A stretch of DNA of 43,537 nucleotides from JBBRYB01 sp038238115 (GTDB lineage: Bacteria > Actinomycetota > Actinomycetes > Propionibacteriales > Nocardioidaceae): the NCBI GenBank assembly GCA_038238115.1, contig JBBRYB010000029.1:1-43537 (forward strand). The letters run 5' to 3'. Positions within the stretch are counted from its first letter, which is position 1. Each line of letters starts with the position of its first letter. Positions 33,708-41,699 of this stretch are shown here, piece by piece. The position numbers and the translations under genes are program-made. The notes under the pieces were generated by a model that was not told the origin of the DNA, ran no database searches, and worked only from the letters and a program-made list of their open reading frames with translations.

Positions 33708-34919
33708 TCAACCCGCTGGTCTGAGGGCGTTCTCGCTTTGGCTCTTTCGAGCCGGTGGCGTCGGGCGTAGCGTTGTGGCTGCGGGTCCGGGAAGTGGCTG
33801 ATCCGAAGTGTCGATATGCGGGGGCAGGTCGACCGCGCTGGATTCTTGAGTCGCCCCGCAGTGCCCTCCCGGACCCGTGCCAGTGGCTTGTCGAGCATCG
33901 TCGAGGAGCTGTCGGTAGATCGCGTCGGAGATCCTGCGCTTGAGACACCTGATCGCCTCGAGGGGCTTCTTGCCTTCGGCTCGCTTGCGTCGGTAGTAGG
34001 CACGGCCGTCGGTGTCGAGCCTGATCTGGCTGATCGCAGCGATGTGGATCATGTGGTTCATCCGCCGGTTCCCGGCCCTCGAGAGCCGGTGGCGGTTCTG
34101 CTCACCAGATGACGCGTCGAGTGGTGCGGTGCCGGTCCAGGACGCGAAGCGATTGCGATCGGCGAACCGGGTCACGTCGCCGACGTCGGCCAGGACGCGG
34201 GCGGCCACTACCGGGCCGACGCCGTGGAGGTCAATCAGGTGTGAGCCGCGGGCGAGCACGATCGTCTTCAGCTCGGCGGTGGCCTTCTTGATCTTGGCCT
34301 CGACTGCGATGAGTTCGGCCAGCTCCTCGGCGGCGATGCGTCGGCGGGTCTTCCCGGCGATGTCGCGCGGGCGGACGGTGGCGAGCATGGCCTTGGCCTG
34401 ACCGGTGGTGAGGTCGCGTTTCGCCTGGCCTGGCAGGAGATCTGCGAGCAGTGCCTGAAGCCGATCGACGGTCTGGACCCGCCGCCGGGTGAGTGCTTCG
34501 CGGCGGTCGGTGAGCAGCCGTAGTGCCTCGAGCTCCCCGTCGAGTTGCAGCACTCGCAGGGTCTTGGTGCGGACCGCAACTGCCGCGACCGCGTGGGCGC
34601 CGTGGGCGTCGGTCTTGCGGTTGTGACCGGTGTCGAAGAGCCGGACCCGGGCGGCGAGCTTCGCAGGCACGTCGACAACCTGCTCGGCGTCCTCGAGGAG
34701 TCGCTGCGCGAGCGGGCGTCCAGCACCGTTGCTGCCTTCGACCGCCCAGACCCGGTCAGTCCAGGCACTGACGTACTTCCGCATTGCTGCGTAGCCGGCC
34801 CGGTCGGTGGTGAACCGACCCGACCCGAGCATCTTCTCGTGCTGATCGACGACCTCGATAGTGGCCGACAGTTTGTGGGGATCCACCCCGATGATCGCGT
34901 GCTCTGCTTGCTGATCCAT
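33708..34919 (-). CDS. IS110-family transposase
   Basis: A 403-aa IS110/IS116/IS902-type transposase from the ATG at 34919. The N-terminal DEDD RuvC-like domain starts AIIGVDPHKLSATIEVVDQH (first Asp), followed by VWAVEGSNGAGRPLAQRL (Glu) and GHNRKTDAHGAHAVAAVAV (Asp pair). A helical linker follows (LTDRREALTRRRVQTVDRLQ). The C-terminal Tnp_20 domain has LIDLHGVGPVVAARVLADVG, FASWTGTAPLDASSGEQNRH and LSRAGNRRMNHMIHIAA with the likely catalytic Ser. IS110 enzymes recombine DNA using a bridge RNA encoded in the element. The protein looks complete with an unusual 50-residue C-terminal tail. Confidence 0.93.
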   Translation of the reverse strand: MDQQAEHAIIGVDPHKLSATIEVVDQHEKMLGSGRFTTDRAGYAAMRKYVSAWTDRVWAVEGSNGAGRPLAQRLLEDAEQVVDVPAKLAARVRLFDTGHNRKTDAHGAHAVAAVAVRTKTLRVLQLDGELEALRLLTDRREALTRRRVQTVDRLQALLADLLPGQAKRDLTTGQAKAMLATVRPRDIAGKTRRRIAAEELAELIAVEAKIKKATAELKTIVLARGSHLIDLHGVGPVVAARVLADVGDVTRFADRNRFASWTGTAPLDASSGEQNRHRLSRAGNRRMNHMIHIAAISQIRLDTDGRAYYRRKRAEGKKPLEAIRCLKRRISDAIYRQLLDDARQATGTGPGGHCGATQESSAVDLPPHIDTSDQPLPGPAATTLRPTPPARKSQSENALRPAG

Positions 34920-35170
34920 GTGCTGCTCCCGCCTGTGCTCGTTCCGGCTGTGGACGCGAGGTGGGCATTGCTACTACGAGCAGGGCAGTCCCTTCTTGAG
35001 CCACGCCTCGTCACGGTGATCGGCGGGCGGCAGACCGATAGAGAGCCACACCAGTTCAGCCGGTGGGCAGCCGCCTGGAGAGCTGCCCGCCAATCACCTG
35101 GACCGAGTCTGGCCAGACACCGGTCCTAGGGCAATCGTCTAGTAGCCGCATATGACTGCCAAGACCTGAG
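34920..35170 (-). ncRNA. IS110 5' leader, candidate bridge RNA
   Basis: About 250 non-coding bases precede the transposase ATG on its strand. Two strong stem-loops are visible. The 35100-35126 region has GGACCG pairing with CGGTCC, around an inner GTCTGG/CCAGAC palindrome. The other is GGTGGGCAG (35062-35070) pairing with CTGCCCGCC (35083-35091). In the IS110 group related to IS621, the bridge RNA lies upstream of the transposase, so position and structure fit. Loop-to-target complementarity could not be checked, and the element's end is not defined. Confidence 0.4.
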
Positions 35171-35247
35171 ACCGCCAGGAGGGACGCCGCGGACCCGACG
35201 CTCGTTAACCGCGGTCTTGCCACTGGTCGCCCGTCCTCATGTACCGC

Positions 35248-35487
35248 TCAGGATGGGCCGCTGTGCGGCTCATCGTCGAAGGAGGTCTCCTCCAGAACGT
35301 CCGTGACCGCAAGGCCCAGAGCCGACGCGACCGCGGCCAGGCGGCCGAGGCTAGGAACGTGTCGGTCGTGCTCGATGTCGTTCAAGTACCCGACCGACAA
35401 CCCAGCCTTCGAAGCCAGAACCGCTAACGTCCATCCCCGCGCTTGGCGCAGAGCCCGCACTCGCTGCCCCAAAGTCGTTGACGACAC
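35248..35487 (-). CDS. XRE-family transcriptional regulator
   Basis: 79 aa from a GTG at 35487. A helix-turn-helix 3 domain fills the protein: TTLGQRVRALRQARGWTLAV, LASKAGLSVGYLNDIEHDRH and VPSLGRLAAVASALGLAVTD. A short acidic tail (LEETSFDDEPHSGPS) follows. It is transcribed away from the integrase-like gene, and the 80-base gap contains a perfect palindrome, so it probably represses that gene, and perhaps itself, as a dimer. It is small and lacks a sensor domain. The typical role is controlling a mobile element or toxin-antitoxin-like module. Confidence 0.88.
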   Translation of the reverse strand: MSSTTLGQRVRALRQARGWTLAVLASKAGLSVGYLNDIEHDRHVPSLGRLAAVASALGLAVTDVLEETSFDDEPHSGPS

Positions 35488-35543
35488 AGGCGAAGACTAC
35501 GAGGTCATACCGACATGGGCCTCGGTAACTTGCTTTCTACGGT

Positions 35544-35561
35544 CTAACCGTATACGGTTAG
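35544..35561. promoter_or_regulatory. operator palindrome, likely bound by the XRE regulator
   Basis: CTAACCGTATACGGTTAG is a perfect 18-bp palindrome, extended by CGG and CCG arms (35540-35565) with one mismatched pair. It ends 6 bases before the ATG at 35568 and lies 57 bases upstream of the regulator's GTG. A -10-like TATACG is inside it, and the following gene lacks a ribosome site. Binding would therefore block a promoter giving a near-leaderless transcript. Confidence 0.65.
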
Positions 35562-35567
35562 GCCGTA

Positions 35568-36479
35568 ATGACTCCACGAATCTCATCTGCCGCAGACGAG
35601 TATCAACCCTGTCATGTCGACCCAAAGACCTGGCAGTTGGTTGCCGACGCCGTGATGGACGCGATCGGCCGGGCATCGCGTGCCGACTCAACGAGTCACA
35701 GATACAGGTCGCACGCGGCAGCATTCGCAGTCTGGGCTAACCGGGAGGGAGCCGCGCCGGATATCGAAGGCATTTTCCGGGAAAACCTCATTGAGCGGTA
35801 CATCGAGGTAGGGATGCCGGATGCCAAAGACAGCACGAGGGCGACTCGTCGAGCAATTCTGCGGCGGATTGCGCGTAAGGCTCATCCAGAAACGTCGATT
35901 GAACCGACTCCAGGGCCGATCGCCTATCGGCGTGTTCGAGCACCGTACTGTGCACACGAAGTTGCCGCATACTTCAGCAACGCCGAAGCGCAGCCAACTG
36001 AGGGACGCCGCAACTCTTTGCTAGCGGTGCTTAACCTGGCTCTCGGATGCGGCCTCGGCTGTGGGGACCTTGGATGGGTGCGCGGCATTGACATTGTCAG
36101 GACCGATGATGGCGTCGAGGTTGCGGTCGGCGGACGGAGGGCCCGCAAGGTCGTGTGCCTGTCGCGATACGAAGATCGGCTAGCGACGCTCGCGGCGACA
36201 TCCGAGGGGAACCTTCTAATTGGTGGGTCGACACTGGGCCGGCACAACGTCACAAGCGTGACGCTCGGCCGACTGCTCCAGGACACCTCGATCCCGCCTC
36301 TTGTGGTGAGCCGCCTCCGGTCGACCTGGCTAACAGCACACATTGCGGCGACCACACCGCTCCCCCTAATCATGCGCGCAGCTGGCCTGAAGACAGTGCG
36401 GCCGTTGGAGGACCTCCTCGAGTACGCCCCCGCCTACGCCGACGCTGACGCGGCCCGGCTCCTGCGGCAGGCGAGGTAG
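35568..36479 (+). CDS. degenerate tyrosine-recombinase-like protein
   Basis: 303 aa starting MTPRISSAADEYQPCHVDPK. The N-terminal 110 residues are a helical core-binding-like domain (STSHRYRSHAAAFAVWANRE). The C-terminal half follows the tyrosine-recombinase order: LNLALGCGLGCGDLGWVRGI stands where the first catalytic Arg is normally found (GLRxGEL), SRLRSTWLTAHIAATTPLPL corresponds to the HxLRH box with one Arg kept, and AAGLKTVRPLEDLLEYAPAY carries a Tyr near the expected nucleophile. Loss of the first Arg and of the box His suggests it binds DNA but may not recombine. No ribosome site, so possibly leaderless. Its stop is immediately followed by the next gene. Confidence 0.65.
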   Translation: MTPRISSAADEYQPCHVDPKTWQLVADAVMDAIGRASRADSTSHRYRSHAAAFAVWANREGAAPDIEGIFRENLIERYIEVGMPDAKDSTRATRRAILRRIARKAHPETSIEPTPGPIAYRRVRAPYCAHEVAAYFSNAEAQPTEGRRNSLLAVLNLALGCGLGCGDLGWVRGIDIVRTDDGVEVAVGGRRARKVVCLSRYEDRLATLAATSEGNLLIGGSTLGRHNVTSVTLGRLLQDTSIPPLVVSRLRSTWLTAHIAATTPLPLIMRAAGLKTVRPLEDLLEYAPAYADADAARLLRQAR

Positions 36480-38027
36480 TTGGTTCGGCCAAGGGATGTG
36501 CGCGAGACGATCGCCTGGGTCGACCGAAGCGGCGTTGCCCCGGAGATCGAGGCGCTGCTGCGACCCACCAAGCGTGGACGTCCCCGCCAGTTGACCGTTC
36601 GGGCGCTCCTGGTCGGCATCAAGCTCGCCGTCGACACCGCCAAGACAGCATGCCTCACCGACGTGCACGAGATCCTCACCGAGCAGCTCAGCCCATCGGC
36701 ACAGTGGGAGCTCGGCGTGACCGACACCCGAACCGGCATGGTCGTGACGCTGCCGCAAGTACGGCGCCTCCTGAGCGCCATCCAAGCCAAGCTGGATCCC
36801 TCGACCCACGGAACCGAACTGCCTACCAGCCTTCTCGACGCCCGGGCTTTGGCGTTGCAGGGTCTGCTGGACCAGATGCTGGCAGCGACCATGCCCGTCG
36901 ACGTCACCCATGGCGGCAGCTACGCAGTCGACGGAACCGGCACCTGGTCCTGGGCCCGCGGCAAACGCCGGGGATCCACCAGCGCCGATCCCGACGCCAG
37001 ATGGGGCGTCAAGACCCACAAGTCCGGAAAGACCGAGGCCTACTTCGGGTACGAGCTGCACGCCCTGGTCCGCATCAACCCCGTCACCCAACCCGGCGAG
37101 ACCACCCCATGCCTGGCCGAACGCATCATCGTCGTCCCCGCCAGCAGTCCCCCCACCACACCCGTCCTCGCCGCACTAGGACGGCTCCGCGCCGAAGGAC
37201 GACCCCTCACCGACGTCGTCGCCGACCGCGGCTACAGCTACAAACTCGACTGGACCCCCGGACTCCTCAACCTTCGCGTCGACTCCGTCCTGGACCTGCA
37301 CGCCACCCAGTACGGCGCACGCGGCACCCACCAAGGCGCCCGCATCGTCACCGGCGTCCCCCACTGCCCCGCCATGCCCGAGATGTTCGACCACATCCCC
37401 CGACCCGAACGCCTCGCCGGAGGCGACGCCCTCGACGCCTTCGTCGCCGCCATCGACCGACGCGAACAATGGGCGTTCCGCCGGGTAGCCGGCCCCGACC
37501 CCACCGGCAAAGAACGCTACGAATGCCCCGCCCGCGCCGGACGCCTCCGCTGCCCCCTCCACCCGGCATCCATGACCGCGCCACTGGCCACCCCCACCGT
37601 GCAGAACCCACCGCCCACCGACGAAGCACCCACCTGCTGCACACAGCGCACCATCACCGTCCCCGGCAGCGTCGACACCAAATCCCGGCAGCGGTACTAC
37701 TGGGGAAGCCGACAATGGATCAGCGCGTTCTCCCGCCGCTCCCGCGTCGAAGGCTGGTTCGGGAACCTCAAGAACGACTCCCGCGAAGCCCTCAACCGCG
37801 GAGCGTTCCGCGTCATGGGAATCTGCAAAACCTCCCTCATGCTCACCCTCTTCGCCGTCGCCACCAACCTGCGACTCCTCCGTGGCTGGGCACGACGCAA
37901 CCGGCCCAATAACGATCTGATCCACATGCTCGTCGACACCACGAGTGTCGACGCCCAGCAGCCGGTCGACGCCCCGGCCAACAGCGGCAGCGATCCCCCC
38001 ACCCCTCGCTCACGCCGTTTCCCCTGA
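36480..38027 (+). CDS. DDE transposase-like protein
   Basis: 515 aa if the TTG at 36480 is used, directly after the upstream stop. A GTG at 36497 with AAGG before it is an alternative in the same region. An N-terminal helical region (TKRGRPRQLTVRALLVGIKL) is followed by an RNase H-type DDE core: Asp in GSYAVDGTGTWSWARGKRRG (about 160), Asp in LTDVVADRGYSYKLD (about 246) and Glu in RRSRVEGWFGNLKND (about 425). Between them is a cysteine-containing insertion (YECPARAGRLRCPLHP). The arrangement recalls IS1182/IS5-like transposases. Coupling to the recombinase-like gene, and control by the shared operator, suggest one module. Confidence 0.82.
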   Translation: MVRPRDVRETIAWVDRSGVAPEIEALLRPTKRGRPRQLTVRALLVGIKLAVDTAKTACLTDVHEILTEQLSPSAQWELGVTDTRTGMVVTLPQVRRLLSAIQAKLDPSTHGTELPTSLLDARALALQGLLDQMLAATMPVDVTHGGSYAVDGTGTWSWARGKRRGSTSADPDARWGVKTHKSGKTEAYFGYELHALVRINPVTQPGETTPCLAERIIVVPASSPPTTPVLAALGRLRAEGRPLTDVVADRGYSYKLDWTPGLLNLRVDSVLDLHATQYGARGTHQGARIVTGVPHCPAMPEMFDHIPRPERLAGGDALDAFVAAIDRREQWAFRRVAGPDPTGKERYECPARAGRLRCPLHPASMTAPLATPTVQNPPPTDEAPTCCTQRTITVPGSVDTKSRQRYYWGSRQWISAFSRRSRVEGWFGNLKNDSREALNRGAFRVMGICKTSLMLTLFAVATNLRLLRGWARRNRPNNDLIHMLVDTTSVDAQQPVDAPANSGSDPPTPRSRRFP

Positions 38028-38278
38028 GCTAGCCACCCCTCGCCTGATCCCGGATAAAACGCTCCTCCCCTCCTTCTCCACTCGCCTCGGTCAACTGCGC
38101 ACGAAACCGCGCGAAATGCTGACTCCACGTCCGGCCAGCGTCGACCCGCCGCCTCGAGGGCGACCAAGATGCCGCCTTAGACCCGATCCACCCCTCAAAC
38201 GCAGTCAAGGCGACCCTTGGGCCGCCCTGAGAGCAATTACGTGAGCACCCACAGCCGATAACCGTGAACACCCCTGTG

Positions 38279-38644
38279 TGGAGCTGCCGGGAATCGAACC
38301 CGGGTCCTCTGACGCTGAGCCAAGCATTCTCCGAGCGCAGTCCACAAACCGCTTTTCTCGGCCCCGGCGCTTGAGCGGACACATCGCCGACGGGCTCAGT
38401 CGCTGTAAAAGTCCCGCAAGCCCCCCGCGACCGGGGTCCTGCAGCAAGCCTCCTTAGTGAGGCCGGTTACTGGATCGGAGGCAACTCCAGACCGACCCTT
38501 CGGTTACTGCTTAGGCAGCAAGAGCGAAGTCAGTGCGCGTTGAATTGGCACCTATTGGTTTCCAGGGGTCGTTTACGAGATAACCCTGGGTCCTCGGCTC
38601 GCTTCTCTTGGCTCGAACGACCAAAGTCGAAACCGTTCAGCCCC
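38279..38644 (-). ncRNA. ssrA: transfer-messenger RNA (tmRNA)
   Basis: The 5' end GGGGCTGAACGGTTTCGACT starts at 38644. The 3' end has the T-arm CCGGGTTCGATTCCCGG and acceptor strand CAGCTCC ending at 38280, pairing with the 5' GGGGCTG. With SmpB it rescues stalled ribosomes in trans-translation. The CCA is not encoded: the bases after the discriminator read CAC. smpB lies about 1 kb away on the same strand. The accessory DNA adjoins the 3' end, a classical integration hot spot. Confidence 0.96.
38511..38549 (-). other. tmRNA tag-peptide reading frame
   Basis: The resume codon GCC (38549) opens a frame encoding ANSTRTDFALAA followed by TAA. The ALAA end is the degron recognised by ClpXP/ClpAP-type proteases. 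The exact resume codon is inferred from the usual position downstream of pseudoknot 1. Confidence 0.85.
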
Positions 38645-38735
38645 TCTGTTGAGTTGTGTCTCAGCCCTTCCAGGCTACCCGATGCAACACCCGACCTGCC
38701 GCCGAGATTCCTCCAGCGGTGCTGCAGCGCGAGCC

Positions 38736-39629
38736 TCAGACCTGTTGGAGGAGCCACTCGTGCACGTCGGGCACCTTGGCCTCCAGGCTCAGGTGTCCAT
38801 CGTCAGGGGATAGCCGCACGGTCGCTGCCGGCAGCTGCCTCGCTATCCACTGGCCATGCGCGAAGGGCACCATCAGGTCCTGCTCGCCCTGCAGGACCAG
38901 CACAGGTACGTGGATGGCAGCGACATCAAAACCCCACGGCTTCACGAAGGCCAGGTCGTCGTCCAGCCAGCCGTCGCATGAGTGGCGCAGCCCACTGGTC
39001 ATCGAGCTGTGCAGGAACTCAGCAGTCTCGCCGGTCAGCGCTGCCCGGTCGACCGGGGGTAACAGGCTCTCCATCGCCTCCCAAAGGTCGTCGGGGGATG
39101 CTCCCAGCAGCTCCGCGGTCTGCGCCTCCAGATAAGGGCGAAGGACCTCCTCGCCCTCGACGGCCGCACCGAACTCGTCGAGGTTGTCCTGCCCCATGCC
39201 GGCGAGGAAGTCAAGCCCGTCCGCGTCGTACGGCGCTACCGACGCCACAGCCACGGCAGCGATCACCCGATCCTGCAGCAGTGCCGCGCAGGCCAGCGCG
39301 TGCGGCCCTCCACCCGACACCCCCCAGGTGAGGAAACGGTCGACCCCGAGGGAGTCGGCGAGCGCGGCGATGTCTGCTGCGACGTGCGCGACCGTACGTC
39401 GGGCATGGCGGCTCGAGCCGCCGTATCCCGCCCGGTCGTAGCCAAGCAGGCAGAGGCCACGCCGTGCGGCGTCGTCTGCCCACTGGCGCCGCAGCAGACC
39501 AGAACCCGGAGTGCCGTGGTGATGGATGACCAGCGTGCCGTCCGGCTCACCACCCTGGTAGGCGTGCAGGGCGCGTCCGTCGGGAAGCGTCACGACGAAC
39601 TGTCGGACAGAGGCCAGCGAAGTTGTCAC
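38736..39629 (-). CDS. alpha/beta hydrolase
   Basis: 297 aa from the GTG at 39629. It shows the alpha/beta-hydrolase fold: oxyanion-type HHHGTPGSGLLRRQW, nucleophile elbow WGVSGGGPHAL (Ser105), acid in VLQGEQDLMVPFAHG (Asp251) and catalytic His in SPDDGHLSLEAK (His279). No signal peptide, so cytosolic. The substrate is unknown; the fold covers esterases, lipases and haloperoxidase-like enzymes, and the GTPGSG pattern is common in the proline-iminopeptidase or esterase-like branch. It lies between ssrA and smpB on the same strand, 26 bases after the smpB stop, so it may be read through from smpB. Confidence 0.88.
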   Translation of the reverse strand: MTTSLASVRQFVVTLPDGRALHAYQGGEPDGTLVIHHHGTPGSGLLRRQWADDAARRGLCLLGYDRAGYGGSSRHARRTVAHVAADIAALADSLGVDRFLTWGVSGGGPHALACAALLQDRVIAAVAVASVAPYDADGLDFLAGMGQDNLDEFGAAVEGEEVLRPYLEAQTAELLGASPDDLWEAMESLLPPVDRAALTGETAEFLHSSMTSGLRHSCDGWLDDDLAFVKPWGFDVAAIHVPVLVLQGEQDLMVPFAHGQWIARQLPAATVRLSPDDGHLSLEAKVPDVHEWLLQQV

Positions 39630-39655
39630 CCGCCGACTCTAGGGGCTGCACAAGC

Positions 39656-40129
39656 TCAGAACCCCTTCGCCTGCCGACCGAGCTCACGGGTTGCCTCCCG
39701 CTGGGCGTCTCGGGTGGCGATCGCCTGCCGCTTGTCGTAGAACTTCTTGCCCTTGGCAAGGGCGATCTCGACCTTCGCACGGCCGTCCTTGAAGTACATC
39801 GAGAGCGGCACGATGGTCAGCCCGCGCTCGTTGACGCGCTGCTCCATCTTGTCGATCTCGTGGCGGTTGAGGAGCAGCTTGCGCTTGCGTCGGGGGGCGT
39901 GGTTGTTCCAGGTGCCCTGTGAGTACTCGGGGATGTGCGCGTTGTACAGCCACATCTCGCCGTCGCTGATGTCGGCGAACGCCTCGACCAACGACGCCCG
40001 CCCCGCGCGCAGCGACTTGACCTCCGTGCCGGTCAGCACCATGCCGGCCTCGTAGGTGTCCTCGATCGTGTACTCATGCCGCGCCTTGCGGTTCTGCGCG
40101 ATCAGCTTTCGCCCCCGTTCCTTCGTCAT
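39656..40129 (-). CDS. smpB: SsrA-binding protein SmpB
   Basis: 157 aa starting MTKERGRKLIAQNRKARHEY. I chose the ATG at 40129 (GAGG 8 bases upstream) over one six codons earlier. The beta-barrel is complete: YTIEDTYEAGMVLTGTEVKS, LRAGRASLVEAFADISDGEM, NAHIPEYSQGTWNNHAPRRK and RKLLLNRHEI. The C-terminal helix GLTIVPLSMYFKDGRAKVEI then ALAKGKKFYDKRQAIATRDA enters the mRNA channel during trans-translation. It binds tmRNA and delivers it to stalled ribosomes. All conserved residues are present, and it is paired with ssrA nearby. Confidence 0.97.
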   Translation of the reverse strand: MTKERGRKLIAQNRKARHEYTIEDTYEAGMVLTGTEVKSLRAGRASLVEAFADISDGEMWLYNAHIPEYSQGTWNNHAPRRKRKLLLNRHEIDKMEQRVNERGLTIVPLSMYFKDGRAKVEIALAKGKKFYDKRQAIATRDAQREATRELGRQAKGF

Positions 40130-40286
40130 GGGCCAATCCTCGCGCATGTTTACAACCGCCAGCGACTCATTGTGACCGGCGTCCAGAAATCCGACTTTGG
40201 ACTAGCTCGCCTACGGCAGATCCTGTTGTCCACAAATTCGAACTGGTGTGCGGAAAGTGTCGGCGGTAGGCCGTAGCGTTGATCCT

Positions 40287-41660
40287 ATGAGTACGACGAT
40301 CCAGGACCGCGACACCACCGGCGCACCCGCCGGCGAAGACGCGTTCGCCGCCGCAGTCGTCGCGACCGGCGACGCATTAGCGTCGGTGAGCGACGTTCCA
40401 GCGTGGAGCCTGCCCGAGGACGCGGTCCAGCAGCATCTGGCCGCCATGCTCGCGGTCCGGGCCGGGATCGAGGAGCTCACCGCCCGCCTGCTCGCCGCGG
40501 TCGTCACCCGCGACGTCCCCCGCCTCGCCGGCGCCTGCTCCCCCCGGTCCTGGCTCAGCGCCACCCACGGCCTGTCCGGCGCCGACGCCACCCGGCTGCT
40601 CGCCGAGACATGCGTCCACGAAGCCGAGCGGCCCGACCGACGCTGCGGACCCACCCGAGCCGCCTGGGCCACCGGCCGGCTCCCCGCTGAGCGCGCCGTC
40701 CTCATCGCCACCGCCGTCCACGCCGTCAGCGACGACACCCCTACCACCGCCACCGACCGGCTCCAGCACGACCTCACCGGCCACTCCCCCGACCTCACCT
40801 ACCCCCAGTTCCAGACGCTGTGCCGACACGCCGCCGCCGTTCTCGACCCCGACACCGCCGACGCCACCCTCGAAGCCCAACTGGCCGAGCAGGAAACCCG
40901 CGCCCGCCAACTCACCCAGCTGCGGTACCGCCGCGTCGGTGACGGCACCACCCGCGGGTCATTCCGCATCCCCGACCACGCCGCCGACATGCTCCGCGCC
41001 GCCCTCGACGCCGCCACCTCCCCCCGCCACCACGCCACCACCAACAAGGACAACGGCGGGGACAGCGGCAGGGACGAGACTGCGCCGGTGAGCTACCCGC
41101 AGCGCCTCGGGCAGGCCCTCGTCGACCTCATCGAACACCTCCCCACCGCGAGCCTGCCCCAACACGGCGTCGCCAACGCCACCATCGTCATCACCACCAC
41201 CCTCGACCAGCTCCGCGCCGGCCTCGGCCAGGCCCTCCTCACCACCGGCACACCCATCTCCACCGCCCAGCTCAGACGCCTCGCCTGCAACGCCACCTTC
41301 ATCCCCGCCGTCCTCGACGGCGCCTCCCGCATCCTCGACCTCGGCAGAGGCAGCCGACTGTTCAACCGCCACCAACGCCTCGCGCTCGCGATCCGCGACC
41401 AAGGCTGCGTCTTCCCCGGCTGCGACCGGCCACCCAGCTGGTGCGAAGCCCACCACATCACCCGCTGGACCCACGGCGGCCCCACCGACCTCGCCAACGG
41501 CTGTCTCCTGTGCCCCTACCACCACCACCTCATCCACCAAGGCGAATGGCAGATCATCAAGCGTCCCGAGGGTCCACCAGCCGTCATACCACCCGCCCGC
41601 ATCGACCCCGACCAGAAACCCCGCCGCCACCAACGCTTCCAAGCCCGAGACCTGTGCTGA
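40287..41660 (+). CDS. DUF222/HNH endonuclease (13E12-type)
   Basis: 457 aa from the ATG at 40287 (MSTTIQDRDTTGAPAGEDAF); a longer frame starts 13 codons upstream. The N-terminal two thirds is DUF222, a helical domain found in mycobacterial 13E12-repeat proteins (RLLAAVVTRDVPRLAG, CSPRSWLSATHGLSGADATR, GRLPAERAVLIATAVH). The C-terminal HNH motif is intact: DQGCVFPGCDRPPSWCEAHH, ITRWTHGGPTDLANGCLLCP, YHHHLIHQGEW, with C-x4-C and C-x2-H zinc pairs. Such genes occur in many copies in actinomycetes and behave like mobile nuclease genes. It lies divergently from smpB, between it and the M23 gene. Confidence 0.9.
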   Translation: MSTTIQDRDTTGAPAGEDAFAAAVVATGDALASVSDVPAWSLPEDAVQQHLAAMLAVRAGIEELTARLLAAVVTRDVPRLAGACSPRSWLSATHGLSGADATRLLAETCVHEAERPDRRCGPTRAAWATGRLPAERAVLIATAVHAVSDDTPTTATDRLQHDLTGHSPDLTYPQFQTLCRHAAAVLDPDTADATLEAQLAEQETRARQLTQLRYRRVGDGTTRGSFRIPDHAADMLRAALDAATSPRHHATTNKDNGGDSGRDETAPVSYPQRLGQALVDLIEHLPTASLPQHGVANATIVITTTLDQLRAGLGQALLTTGTPISTAQLRRLACNATFIPAVLDGASRILDLGRGSRLFNRHQRLALAIRDQGCVFPGCDRPPSWCEAHHITRWTHGGPTDLANGCLLCPYHHHLIHQGEWQIIKRPEGPPAVIPPARIDPDQKPRRHQRFQARDLC

Positions 41661-41699
41661 TCTCCGGGTCTCGCTCAGCGCCTTCTGTGAGGGCGGGCG

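Noticed and set aside
36650..37925. A 420-codon frame on the plus strand and a 249-codon frame on the minus strand inside the DDE transposase
   Set aside because: Extreme Arg/Pro/His or Gly/Val content; the DDE frame has all family motifs.
1..38278. A complete prophage
   Set aside because: No structural, packaging or lysis genes; the mobile genes are insertion sequences and a degenerate recombinase.
38028..38278. Factor-independent terminator downstream of ssrA
   Set aside because: No stable hairpin followed by a T-tract on the minus strand could be found.
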